Source: Candidatus Saccharimonadota bacterium (GTDB lineage Bacteria > Patescibacteriota > Saccharimonadia > Saccharimonadales > Saccharimonadaceae). From it: a DNA stretch of 64,000 bases. Shown piece after piece: positions 24,857 through 32,641 of this stretch. Position 1 is the stretch's first letter. The number at the start of each line of letters is the position of its first letter. The stretch lies in assembly GCA_017545505.1 (NCBI GenBank), contig JAFWNB010000002.1, positions 1 through 64,000 on the forward strand. The letters run 5' to 3'. The notes below the pieces were generated by a model that was not told the DNA's origin, did not search any database, and saw only the letters and a program-made list of their open reading frames with translations. Both the position numbers and the translations under genes were made by a program.

Positions 24857-25591
24857 TTATTTTACAAGCAAATGTTTAGTATCCCAAGCCACTCTTTGTA
24901 GATCTTGTAAACTAGTATTTGGGTCATCCCAAGACTTCGGCATAGAAAGTCCGCTTGCTTTTATGGCCCTCTTAAAACCGCGTCTATCAGCTTTCATCGC
25001 CTCCTGTGCTTCACGGTACGCCTTCTCTTTACGCCTACCATAGTCTTCCTTATTGCCAAATGCACGTATTTCCTCCATTTCTCTAAAATGCTTTCTTTCT
25101 TCTGCCGTGGTAGATTCACCCTTCTTTTGGCGTTTCATTTCAGCTTTGGCTTGGTCTTTTGCTGAAAGATCTTTTTCCTTCTCTTGTGCCCGTTTTTCAT
25201 GGTTAATTTTTCTCTGCAGTTGAAAGAACTCAGCATCAAATGCTGCGCGTGCAGCTGCGGCTGGGATATTAGCCCCATAAGTTTCGACGTTGTAATCACG
25301 CTCAGCCTGTTGACGAAATCTTTCATCATTTTCTCTTTGAGCTTCAAGAAAATCTTGACTAACGCTAGATTCTCTATTTGTCAATCCGTTATCTTTTTGT
25401 GAGTTGAAAAAAGTATTAATTTTTGCGCGTTGTTCGCTTAACATCCTATCTCGAGCGGCTTGGTCGTAGTCGATTGGTGAACTAAATTCTTTTTTGCCAG
25501 CAAATTCAACATCGCCGGTGCTATCCCATTCAATCCCATTAGACTCGCCAAACTCACCAGAACTATTGCCACCCAACTCATGATTTTTCAT
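24857..25591 (-). CDS. Hydrophilic charged protein, unknown function
   Basis: 244 residues with no membrane segment. The first 45 residues are Gly/Ser/Glu-rich and probably disordered (GGNSSGEFGESNG); the middle is Gln/Arg/Glu-rich and predicted helical (REN-DERFRQQAERD, KRAQEKEKDLSAKDQAKAEM); the end is a short folded-looking segment (ASGLSMPKSWDDPNTSLQDL). GGAGG is found 13 nt before ATG. It is convergent with valS, 32 bp apart. No family recognised. Confidence 0.65.
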   Translation of the reverse strand: MKNHELGGNSSGEFGESNGIEWDSTGDVEFAGKKEFSSPIDYDQAARDRMLSEQRAKINTFFNSQKDNGLTNRESSVSQDFLEAQRENDERFRQQAERDYNVETYGANIPAAAARAAFDAEFFQLQRKINHEKRAQEKEKDLSAKDQAKAEMKRQKKGESTTAEERKHFREMEEIRAFGNKEDYGRRKEKAYREAQEAMKADRRGFKRAIKASGLSMPKSWDDPNTSLQDLQRVAWDTKHLLVK

Positions 25592-25657
25592 AATTAATTA
25601 ATAACCTCCAACTTATACTTAAATTATATATCATTCAAACAAAAATACCTAAAAATA

Positions 25658-25736
25658 TGCTAAAATATTTCTATGAGCTTCTAGCTCCGCAACTTAAGTT
25701 TGAGTGTTTTTTGTTTACGTAAGGAGGGGTGTTAAT
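25658..25736 (+). promoter_or_regulatory. Promoter and leader of the beta-helix gene
   Basis: TGCTAAAAT at 25658-25666 gives a leader of about 64 nt ending in AGGAGG (25722-25727). GTTTGAGTGTTTTTTGTTT at 25698-25716 is the inverse of 26246-26265 just after the gene. Confidence 0.5.
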
Positions 25737-26246
25737 TTGGGAGTTAAGCTAACCAAAAGATTACAGAAAGTCAAAACTCCTTCTGAAAGGCTCGTAACAG
25801 TCTATCAGATCAAAGCAACTCAAGATTTTACCATTGTAATCTACAACGGTATAGATTACCAAACCGAAAAGATTAAAAAAGGCGACCTGGGCGGCTATGT
25901 CGAAGAAGGCGTTATTCTAGGGGAAAACTCTTGGCTACACGCTGATTCTATAATTTTCGGCAAAAGTAGGTTTGATGGCGTAACTTGTGGCTATGTTAGG
26001 ATCGAGGATTCCATGGTTGACGAAGGATCCATTATTGGAGGAAGGACTATAATTACAAATTCCACTATCGGCAAGTCTACCACCGTGGCAGGAACCACAT
26101 CAATTAAGGATTCCAAAGTTCAAAATAAAGCCTTGATTATCGGCACAATTATTCGCGAGTCAAGAGTTCGTGAAGGAGCAGTAATTAAGTGTGCTGGTAC
26201 TATCGTTAAAGACGATGTTAAAGGAAATCGTTTTAGCAAAAAATAA
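25737..26246 (+). CDS. Left-handed beta-helix (hexapeptide-like) protein
   Basis: 169 residues from a TTG at 25737 placed 9 nt after a perfect AGGAGG; an in-frame ATG at 25704 would lie upstream of it. After about 35 residues the sequence becomes a run of short imperfect repeats (GDLGGYVEEGVILGENSWLH, SIIFGKSRFDGVTCGYVRI, SMVDEGSIIGGRTIITNS, STIGKSTTVAG) typical of parallel beta-helices, with a family opening like phage-associated hexapeptide proteins (KKGDLGGYVEE). No acyltransferase His is obvious. It is followed by a strong terminator and bordered by a 20-bp inverted repeat. The function is unknown; a phage origin is possible. Confidence 0.75.
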   Translation: MGVKLTKRLQKVKTPSERLVTVYQIKATQDFTIVIYNGIDYQTEKIKKGDLGGYVEEGVILGENSWLHADSIIFGKSRFDGVTCGYVRIEDSMVDEGSIIGGRTIITNSTIGKSTTVAGTTSIKDSKVQNKALIIGTIIRESRVREGAVIKCAGTIVKDDVKGNRFSKK

Positions 26247-26266
26247 AACAACAAAACACTCAAACA

Positions 26267-26296
26267 GAGGTCACATTAGCGTGGCCTCATTTTTTA
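26267..26296 (+). terminator. Intrinsic terminator after the beta-helix gene
   Basis: GAGGTCAC / GTGGCCTC stem with a 6-nt loop and a run of six T. It overlaps the 3' end of the convergent transposase fragment. Confidence 0.85.
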
Positions 26297-26493
26297 TTGA
26301 ACTTATCAAGATTAAACAACGGTTTTTTATCACCGTTTATAATTCCCTGCGCCTTCCGTAAAAGTTTTTCAAGCGCAACCTCCGAAGAAGCCGACCCCAC
26401 ATGTACAGTTTTCACCACCTTCGTTCCCTCTTTGTAGCATACCTGAACGCCAGTCGCACCGGAAGTCGTCTTGAATTTTCTTATATAAGCCAT
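26287..26493 (-). pseudogene. N-terminal remnant of an IS1634/IS4-type transposase
   Basis: 68 residues. MAYIRKFKTTSGATGVQVCY and the following VVKTVHVGSASSEVALEKLL match, from memory, the conserved start of IS1634-type transposases (xxRKVKTASGATAVQ, HIGSAHTEEEL). The catalytic DDE domain is absent: the frame stops inside the terminator of the convergent gene, and no transposase-like codons follow downstream. No terminal inverted repeats were found. It may be a dead fragment or a domesticated small protein; an open frame of this length with no internal stop leaves both possible. Confidence 0.6.
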
Positions 26494-26568
26494 AAGCTAA
26501 TTATACACCACAATTCCCCAATCTTTTCCACAGAAATAAAACGAAAAAATCTAATTCTATCTAATATC

Positions 26569-26593
26569 TAGCAACCACGAAGGCTAGCAACCA
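26569..26593 (+). promoter_or_regulatory. Two TAGCAACCA direct repeats upstream of a -35 box
   Basis: TAGCAACCA occurs at 26569-26577 and 26585-26593, 16 bp apart and ending 2 bp before TTGACA; a third copy lies at 26664-26672. The spacing suggests binding sites for a regulator. Confidence 0.4.
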
Positions 26594-26595
26594 GC

Positions 26596-26624
26596 TTGAC
26601 AAATCAAAACGAAGACACTAAAAT
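26596..26624 (+). promoter_or_regulatory. Sigma-A-type promoter of a possible structured RNA
   Basis: TTGACA (26596-26601), 17 bp, TAAAAT (26619-26624). The next good start codon is at 26830, about 200 nt downstream, and that gene has its own promoter. Confidence 0.6.
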
Positions 26625-26630
26625 CAAGTC

Positions 26631-26800
26631 AACAGCTGCGGAAAACGCAGTTGGGAGTAACTTTAGCAACCAAGCACGAAAAAAGACCATAGTACGATTA
26701 TTGCTAAAGACAAAATTTATAAGAAAAAACGACCAGGGAAGTATCCCAGAGCCGAAAATTTTGATATGCAATAAAAAACATAAGCAGTCAATAAAAAGCA
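26631..26800 (+). ncRNA. Possible structured non-coding RNA or long leader
   Basis: Downstream of a near-consensus promoter the sequence folds well by eye: CAGCTGCG-GAAAA-CGCAGTTG (26632-26652), then a perfect 9-bp stem CTTTAGCAA / TTGCTAAAG (26661-26669 with 26700-26708) enclosing about 30 nt, then GGGA-AGTA-TCCC near 26740. It matches none of tmRNA, SRP RNA or RNase P RNA in what I can recall. The frame is open through the region, so an N-terminal extension of the next gene is the alternative. Confidence 0.35.
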
Positions 26801-26814
26801 CGTGTTTATATGTG

Positions 26815-26823
26815 TGCTATAAT
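26815..26823 (+). promoter_or_regulatory. Extended -10 of the first FemAB gene
   Basis: TGCTATAAT ends 6 nt before ATG at 26830. This leaderless promoter decides the start codon in favour of 26830. Confidence 0.65.
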
Positions 26824-26829
26824 GAATAC

Positions 26830-27753
26830 ATGGAAATTCCATTATTACAGTCACAAGATTGGGCGGGTTTACAAGATAGTCTTGGCGAAAAATATTTTAT
26901 TAAAAAGGGAAGTAATTTTCGTTATTTGGCTATCTTAAAAGATACCCCACTTGGTAATTATCTTTATCTTCCATATGGCCCAGTTTCGTCTGATGTTTCT
27001 GGATTTAAAGAGGCCATCAAATCATTATTTAATCTCGCAACAGAAAATAATTCGATATTTATCAGAATAGAACCCCAAGATCAACGTTTTATAAAATACT
27101 TTCCTAAAAATACCAAAAAAACCAAAGATTTAAATCCAAAAGAAACTTGGGTTTTAGATTTAAAAAACGAATTAGATGATAAACTACCTCAAAGATTAGT
27201 CCGATATCATAAAAATGCTGCGAAAAATGGAATAAAAATTATAAAAAGCAATGATCCAAATGATATAGAAAAACTAATAACTCTTCAGAAAAATTTAGCT
27301 AAGAAAAAGGGAATCAATACTTTTTCGGAAGAATATCTAAAGACCGAATTAGCGCAACCATTTGCAACCTTATATTTGGTAGAATATGACAATCAGGAAA
27401 CCGGTAAAAACGAAATAATAGCAGCTGGTTTAGTTTTTGACGATAAAACTACCCGCTATAACCTTCAAGGCGCCCAGAGTGATAAGGGAAGAAGATTACA
27501 TGCTACAGGGATTCTCACTATTCAACTCATAAAAGACGCTAAAGAAATAGGCCTAAAATCTTTCGACTTTTGGGGAATTGCTCCAGAAGGCGCCCCCAAA
27601 AATCATCCATGGATGGGATTTACTGAGTTTAAAAAAACATTCAAAGGAGAACAGATTAATTACGCCGGAACTTACGACATTGTTTTAAGGCCAGCAAAAT
27701 ATCGCTTCTATCAACTAATCAGAAAAATAAATCGTCTTAGGAGAAAAGTTTAA
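26830..27753 (+). CDS. FemAB/FemX-family aminoacyltransferase (first copy)
   Basis: 307 residues starting MEIPLLQSQDWAGLQDSLGE. FemAB enzymes use aminoacyl-tRNA to add amino acids to the peptidoglycan stem peptide, building the interpeptide bridge. Family features are the opening with W..LQ, LYLPYGPV, the double GNAT-like fold, LVRYHKNAAKNG (usually LRKNTRKNIRRA-like), GIAPEGAPKNHPWMGFTEFKKTFKG near 250-280 and a short helical end. The classical inter-domain coiled coil of FemA is absent. The start follows a leaderless promoter. The second family member begins 1 bp after its stop. Confidence 0.9.
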   Translation: MEIPLLQSQDWAGLQDSLGEKYFIKKGSNFRYLAILKDTPLGNYLYLPYGPVSSDVSGFKEAIKSLFNLATENNSIFIRIEPQDQRFIKYFPKNTKKTKDLNPKETWVLDLKNELDDKLPQRLVRYHKNAAKNGIKIIKSNDPNDIEKLITLQKNLAKKKGINTFSEEYLKTELAQPFATLYLVEYDNQETGKNEIIAAGLVFDDKTTRYNLQGAQSDKGRRLHATGILTIQLIKDAKEIGLKSFDFWGIAPEGAPKNHPWMGFTEFKKTFKGEQINYAGTYDIVLRPAKYRFYQLIRKINRLRRKV

Positions 27754-27754
27754 T

Positions 27755-28840
27755 ATGAAATTTATAACTTTAGAGCCGGAAGTATTTCAAAAATATGCCG
27801 AAAAGTCTCCATACAAATCGTTCTATCAAACTCTAGAAATTGCCAAACTCCGCGAAAAAGCCGGTTGGACGCCATATTATTTTGGTGTTGAAGAAAACCA
27901 AAAAATAGTTGCGGCAACGATGCTAATTGCAAAACCTAGTTTTTTGGGAAAATCAACTTATTTTGCCCCTGGCGGCCCCCTGCTAGATTTTGAAAACACC
28001 GCCCTCTTAAATTTTTTTGTTAAACATCTAAAAACATACATCAAATCACATAACGGGTACATCTTAAATATTGATCCAAATTATGAACTTATTGAGAGAA
28101 ATCGCAGCGGAGAAGCAGTTGAAGCTGGTTATAATCATCAAAAAGCCCTCAAAAATCTCATAAAACTTGGGTTTAAACCCACAAATTCAACGCAGCCAAA
28201 GTATCACTTTGTTATGGAAATAAAAAACCGCACACCAGAAGAAATTATGGCCGATTTTAAACGAAATACCAGAAATCATGTTCGTAAAGCCGAAAAACAA
28301 GGCGTCACAATAAGGGAATTAAAAAGGGAAGAATTAAGTGAATTTAAAAGAATTACCGAATCAACCTCAAAGCGTCGCCATTTTGAAGATAAATCCCTAA
28401 ATTACTACGAACAAATGTATGATTTATTCCACGAAAAAGGAGAAGTGAAGTTTATCGTCGCAGAAGTTAAACCAGAAAACAGCAAAAAAGAAGGCCCTAT
28501 CGCCATATCAGCTGCGATGTTTATCCTTTATGGAGATGAAATTATCTATTTGTTCTCTGGTAGTGATGAAAAATATATGCGAGAATACAATGCACAGTAT
28601 CTAATTCAATGGCACATGATAAAATACGCCGCGGAACATGGTTTTAAGAAGTATAATTTTTATGGAATTAATGGTTTACCTAATCCAAATTCAAAAGATT
28701 ATGGCATCTATGACTTTAAAAAAGGATTTACTTCTGAACAGACAGGCCGTGTCATCGAGTTACTAGGGGCATATGAATTACCGGTTAATAAACCATTCTA
28801 TTATCTTCACGAATTATTAAGTAAAATCAAGCATCACTAA
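27755..28840 (+). CDS. FemAB/MurM-family aminoacyltransferase (second copy)
   Basis: 361 residues. It shows the family core more clearly than its neighbour: KSFYQTLEIAKLREKAGW, TYFAPGGPLLDF, a central KRNTRNHVRKAEKQGVTIRE near 165-185, and FYGINGLPNPNSKDYGIYDFKKGFTSE near 305-330. Two adjacent paralogues usually add successive bridge residues, as MurM and MurN do. Serine, alanine and glycine are the usual donors; tRNA-Ser genes occur in this window, but the substrate cannot be told from sequence. It is co-transcribed with the first copy and the P-type ATPase (gap 1 bp each side). Confidence 0.92.
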   Translation: MKFITLEPEVFQKYAEKSPYKSFYQTLEIAKLREKAGWTPYYFGVEENQKIVAATMLIAKPSFLGKSTYFAPGGPLLDFENTALLNFFVKHLKTYIKSHNGYILNIDPNYELIERNRSGEAVEAGYNHQKALKNLIKLGFKPTNSTQPKYHFVMEIKNRTPEEIMADFKRNTRNHVRKAEKQGVTIRELKREELSEFKRITESTSKRRHFEDKSLNYYEQMYDLFHEKGEVKFIVAEVKPENSKKEGPIAISAAMFILYGDEIIYLFSGSDEKYMREYNAQYLIQWHMIKYAAEHGFKKYNFYGINGLPNPNSKDYGIYDFKKGFTSEQTGRVIELLGAYELPVNKPFYYLHELLSKIKHH

Positions 28841-28841
28841 T

Positions 28842-31130
28842 ATGAATTTAGAAGGTCTCACAGAAAAACAAGTTAGCGAAAGGATAAAACAGGGAAAAAC
28901 CAATCAAATTCCTCGTCAAAATCGCACTACAATCACTAAAATAGTCTTAAAAAATACTCTAACAATTTTCAATATTGTAAATTTGATTCTGGCGTGCATG
29001 ATTATAGCAGTGGGCGCGTACAAAAATCTCTTATTTATCATTATTGCAATCGCTAATACATTAATTAGTATTATTAACGAAGTAAGAGCAAAAAAAACTG
29101 TAGACAAGATGCGTCTTATTTCGGAGCAACGACCAACAGTTATAAGGGGAGGAAAGACTCTTCAGATAAATCAATCTGATTTAGTAGAAGGAGATCTTAT
29201 TGTTAATTCATTAGGAGATCAGATATTGGTTGACAGCGAAATCAAACAGGGGGTAGTAGAAGTAAATGAGGCGTTTGTTACTGGCGAACAGGATAATATA
29301 GAAAAACATCCAGGGGACAAACTCATATCGGGTTCATTTATAGTTTCTGGTTCATGTAAAGCAGAAGCGACGGCGGTCGGAAAGGAAAGCAACCTTAACA
29401 AAATTGAATCTTCAGCTCACACCATCAAAACAGCCGATTCTGAATTATTTAAATTGATGAATAATATCGTAAAATATATTTCTTTCGCCCTAATACCAAT
29501 CGGAATATTGCTTCTATGGAGTAGATTTCGTGTAGACAATTCAGATACTACAACGGCAGTCACTAGTACGGTCGCCTCATTAATCAATATGATACCGGAA
29601 GGATTAATTCTATTAACGAGCTCTGTCTTGGCCCTTGCTACAATTAGGCTTAGCAAAAAACAAGTTTTAGTTCAAGATTTATATTCAATTGAAACACTTG
29701 CCCGGGTAGATACAATTTGTTTAGATAAGACTGGCACCCTAACGACCGGCAAAATGACGGTTCATGATTATGTAGTAGAAGAAAAATCCTTTGAGAAGGT
29801 CCTGACATCGATTCTAAGCCATCAAAACACAGAAAACGCCACTATTATAGCCCTTAAACAAAAGTTTCTAAAAAAGCCCGAAAATGATGAAATAAAGGGG
29901 ATTACCGAAATAATAGATTTTTCTTCCGAACGAAAGCACTCTGGCATTAAGACAAATAAACATACCTATCTACTTGGTGCTATAGAGTTTATCACTAAAA
30001 ATAATGATTTGATTAAAAAAATAAAATCCGCCTCTGAAGGATATCGGACTTTGGCTGTAGTAAAAGACAGCACTTTGCTTGGTTATATTCGTCTTGAGGA
30101 CGAGATACGGTCCGATGCCAAAGATATTATCAATTATTTCTATGATAATGATATAGCTATCAAAATTATATCCGGAGATGATTCTGAAGCGGTAAAATCC
30201 ATTGCGTCACGTGTAGGCATCAGAGAATTACAAACCTTCAATCTTTCACTAGAAAAAAACCACAATTACGATCTTCTTACTAAAGACTATTCAATCTTCA
30301 CGCGTGTCACACCGAACGAAAAGAAAAACCTGATAAAATCACTAAAAAAACAAGGCAGAACTGTTGCCATGACTGGAGATGGTGTTAACGATATATTAGC
30401 CATGAAAGAGGCAGATGTTAGTCTTGCAATCGGGGAAGGATCCGATGCTGCTCGTCGCAGCGCTAAGCTTGTTTTGCTAAATTCTGGTTTTGAGTCAATC
30501 CCGTCTATTATAGATGAAGGACGCCAATCTATTAACAATCTAGAGCGTTCTACTGCTCTATTTCTTGCTAAAACAGTCTACGCGAGCATTTTAGCTCTGA
30601 TATTCATTTTTATTCCCATTAAATATCCATTTTCCTCTCCCGTAGAAATGTCGCTCTTAAATTTTGCTTGCATCGGTTTTCCTGGTCTTATCCTCGCATT
30701 AGAGCATAATACAGAAAGAATCAGAAATCGATTCATTCGCAATATTCTCGAATATTCCACCCCGATCGGCCTCACCATTTCTATCGCCATGCTTATTCTC
30801 TCACTTCTGGCCCATTTTGGCGTATTTCCACATTACGATCTCGCCACCACTGCCGTTTTTGTCACTTTTACCATCGATCTCATCCTTATTTATTGGATTT
30901 CGCGCCCATTAAATCTGCTCCGCGCCGGACTTCTCCTTACTATTATTAGCATCATGGTTGCCGCCTTTATTATTCCCTTTGCTCACAATTTCTTTGATTT
31001 TGTCTTTCTCAATCAAACCAGCCTCATTGTTACCCTTATCACCATCGTTGGCGCAATTATCCTCTTTGAAATCCTTCGGCGCCTCATGCAAAGAATCAGC
31101 TCTCGCCTTTTTGACCAAACTAGAATATAG
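28842..31130 (+). CDS. P-type cation-transporting ATPase (CtpE/Exp7-like)
   Basis: 762 residues. The phosphorylation motif DKTGTLTTGKM has its Asp at about 295; MTGDGVNDILAMKEADVSLAIG carries the hinge motif. The actuator loop reads VTGEQDNIEK in place of TGES, keeping the Glu. There are two helices before the actuator domain, two before the P-domain and six at the C terminus; heavy-metal-binding CxxC domains are absent. The nearest subgroup from memory is the CtpE/Exp7 type linked to calcium uptake and wall integrity in Gram-positive bacteria. The tight operon with FemAB genes supports a wall-related role; ion specificity is unproven. Confidence 0.9.
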   Translation: MNLEGLTEKQVSERIKQGKTNQIPRQNRTTITKIVLKNTLTIFNIVNLILACMIIAVGAYKNLLFIIIAIANTLISIINEVRAKKTVDKMRLISEQRPTVIRGGKTLQINQSDLVEGDLIVNSLGDQILVDSEIKQGVVEVNEAFVTGEQDNIEKHPGDKLISGSFIVSGSCKAEATAVGKESNLNKIESSAHTIKTADSELFKLMNNIVKYISFALIPIGILLLWSRFRVDNSDTTTAVTSTVASLINMIPEGLILLTSSVLALATIRLSKKQVLVQDLYSIETLARVDTICLDKTGTLTTGKMTVHDYVVEEKSFEKVLTSILSHQNTENATIIALKQKFLKKPENDEIKGITEIIDFSSERKHSGIKTNKHTYLLGAIEFITKNNDLIKKIKSASEGYRTLAVVKDSTLLGYIRLEDEIRSDAKDIINYFYDNDIAIKIISGDDSEAVKSIASRVGIRELQTFNLSLEKNHNYDLLTKDYSIFTRVTPNEKKNLIKSLKKQGRTVAMTGDGVNDILAMKEADVSLAIGEGSDAARRSAKLVLLNSGFESIPSIIDEGRQSINNLERSTALFLAKTVYASILALIFIFIPIKYPFSSPVEMSLLNFACIGFPGLILALEHNTERIRNRFIRNILEYSTPIGLTISIAMLILSLLAHFGVFPHYDLATTAVFVTFTIDLILIYWISRPLNLLRAGLLLTIISIMVAAFIIPFAHNFFDFVFLNQTSLIVTLITIVGAIILFEILRRLMQRISSRLFDQTRI

Positions 31131-31135
31131 TGTAA

Positions 31136-31164
31136 TTGACAGATACAAGCAGAAATGCTATAAA
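31136..31164 (+). promoter_or_regulatory. Consensus sigma-A promoter of the small HTH gene
   Basis: TTGACA, 17 bp, TATAAA with TGC before the -10. The leader of about 28 nt carries AAAGGGGG before ATG at 31199. Confidence 0.8.
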
Positions 31165-31198
31165 TTCAGCAAGGTTCTTTTAAAAAGGGGGTGTAAGA

Positions 31199-31576
31199 AT
31201 GAAAGAACTAAATCTAGAAGGATGCACACGTTTGGCTTGTGAAATTGCCAAACTACGCGGCGAAGAATATCGGCGCGTTTATTACAGGCACATTATTGAT
31301 CCGAAGCATAATCCTTATAATAATGTAGATTATAATGAGAAATGCCTCAAGAGTCCTCCAACATGTTTAGACGACGGATATATAAGGTCGCTCCAGATGG
31401 AGGTAGAAAAAAGAAGTAAAGTCATCCTTTTAAAAAGAAAGATAATAAGATACTACTGGAATCTCGGCCAAACCCCAGATGAAATTAGTAAATACACTGG
31501 TATATCCAAAATAATAATTAAAACTTGGATAAAAGAGTTTAACCGGAATAGATCAAAGTATCTCTATCTTTCATAA
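31199..31576 (+). CDS. Small helix-turn-helix protein
   Basis: 125 residues. The N-terminal half contains four cysteines-free charged helices plus CTRLACEIAKLRGEEYRRVYY and CLKSPPTCLDDGYI; the C-terminal 50 residues form a clear HTH: RKIIRYYWNLGQTPDEISKYTGISKIIIKTWIKEF, resembling sigma-70 region 4 or transposase-type HTH. It is likely a DNA-binding regulator. It has a textbook promoter, a Shine-Dalgarno leader and its own terminator, so it is a single-gene unit. The target is unknown. Confidence 0.7.
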   Translation: MKELNLEGCTRLACEIAKLRGEEYRRVYYRHIIDPKHNPYNNVDYNEKCLKSPPTCLDDGYIRSLQMEVEKRSKVILLKRKIIRYYWNLGQTPDEISKYTGISKIIIKTWIKEFNRNRSKYLYLS

Positions 31577-31580
31577 TGCT

Positions 31581-31604
31581 AGCCCGATTTATTCGGGCTT
31601 TTTT
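31581..31604 (+). terminator. Intrinsic terminator after the small HTH gene
   Basis: AGCCCGA-tttat-TCGGGCT followed by TTTTT. Confidence 0.85.
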
Positions 31605-31663
31605 ATGTTGCTCCAGCAATAATTAATGATATAATAACAACCATAAGTATAAAGGAGTTTTTT

Positions 31664-32641
31664 ATGGAACCAAATAATAGCCCGGCCCCAACCGAAGCCC
31701 CAACTTCCACAGCGGAGCCGGTATCGCCAACTCAACCAATTAAATCCGAACCGATAAAACCAAATCCCATCACCTCCTCCAAAACTCTCATTTGGTGTCT
31801 CTCTATTTTGGCAATTATCGGCATCGTAGCAGCTGTAGTATTCGCTTATCTCTATTTTACAGTTCCAACCGCTCTACCAGCTTCCCCGACTTCAGATAAC
31901 CAAAGCTCCACTTCTACCGAATCAGAAACAGACGAAGAAGTCGCCATCACCGACCCACTAGTTAAAAAAGATCTAGATGAAAAAGTAGCCATTCTTCACG
32001 GCGTACTTTCAACCGAGCCGACATTCGCTTCTCAATTTCCTAATTATGGTGGTTTATTACTTGGTAGCGGTAATCTTCCTGAAGATGTAAGAATTAGTAA
32101 TGTGGCATATTGGCTATCCAATTATTTTTCAAGTCCTACAGACGATGAAATAAAAGCCATCATGGCCGATGGAGTATATACTGAAGAAGAAATAAACCAA
32201 GGACGTAAGTATATTGAGAGGATTGACGGTGAGCTAATGCGAGAAAAGTATCTAGAGGTTTTTGGCGAGGATATTAAACCTAATCCGCAAGGAGGTAACG
32301 GCTGCCCAGTCCATTACAACGACAAATATGATATATTCTACCGAGGATTAGATGGTTGCGGTGGTACTAGTGGCATCATCACCCATTATTATAAAAATGC
32401 TTACACCACAAAAGACGACAACGCCTACGTCTATGTCTCTGTAGCCGATTACAATTTAGAAGACAATAATATATATTGTGATTTCTATACAGAAAACAAT
32501 ACTAAGATCTGCGGTACGGCCACAGACCGAGACGATGTTGTATTAAATGAATCCAATTATAAAGATTATGCCCAGTACCGAATTGTCTTCAAAAAATCAG
32601 ATAAAGGGACTTATTACTTCGTTAAAGCCGAAAAACTCTAG
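31664..32641 (+). CDS. Membrane-anchored extracellular protein with proline-rich head
   Basis: 325 residues. A Pro/Thr/Ser/Glu-rich cytoplasmic head (1-40) precedes a transmembrane helix at about 44-67, a Ser/Thr-rich linker and an extracellular domain. The last third has four cysteines (GGNGCPVHY, LDGCGGT, YCDFY, KICGTA) likely to form disulphides, and ends with beta-type strands (YRIVFKKSDKGTYYFVKAEKL). The leader carries AAAGGAG. Its final 4 bases overlap the end of the convergent tsaD gene. No family recognised; the architecture resembles other anchored proteins in this window. Confidence 0.7.
   Translation: MEPNNSPAPTEAPTSTAEPVSPTQPIKSEPIKPNPITSSKTLIWCLSILAIIGIVAAVVFAYLYFTVPTALPASPTSDNQSSTSTESETDEEVAITDPLVKKDLDEKVAILHGVLSTEPTFASQFPNYGGLLLGSGNLPEDVRISNVAYWLSNYFSSPTDDEIKAIMADGVYTEEEINQGRKYIERIDGELMREKYLEVFGEDIKPNPQGGNGCPVHYNDKYDIFYRGLDGCGGTSGIITHYYKNAYTTKDDNAYVYVSVADYNLEDNNIYCDFYTENNTKICGTATDRDDVVLNESNYKDYAQYRIVFKKSDKGTYYFVKAEKL

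Noticed and set aside
24857-25591. Third member of the coiled-coil paralogue family
   Set aside because: Composition is similar but the WDxYxQVR core and block order are absent.
26596-26829. 77-codon N-terminal extension of the first FemAB protein
   Set aside because: FemAB proteins start near the ATG at 26830, which has a leaderless promoter; the extension has no similarity that I recognise. Kept open as the alternative to an RNA.
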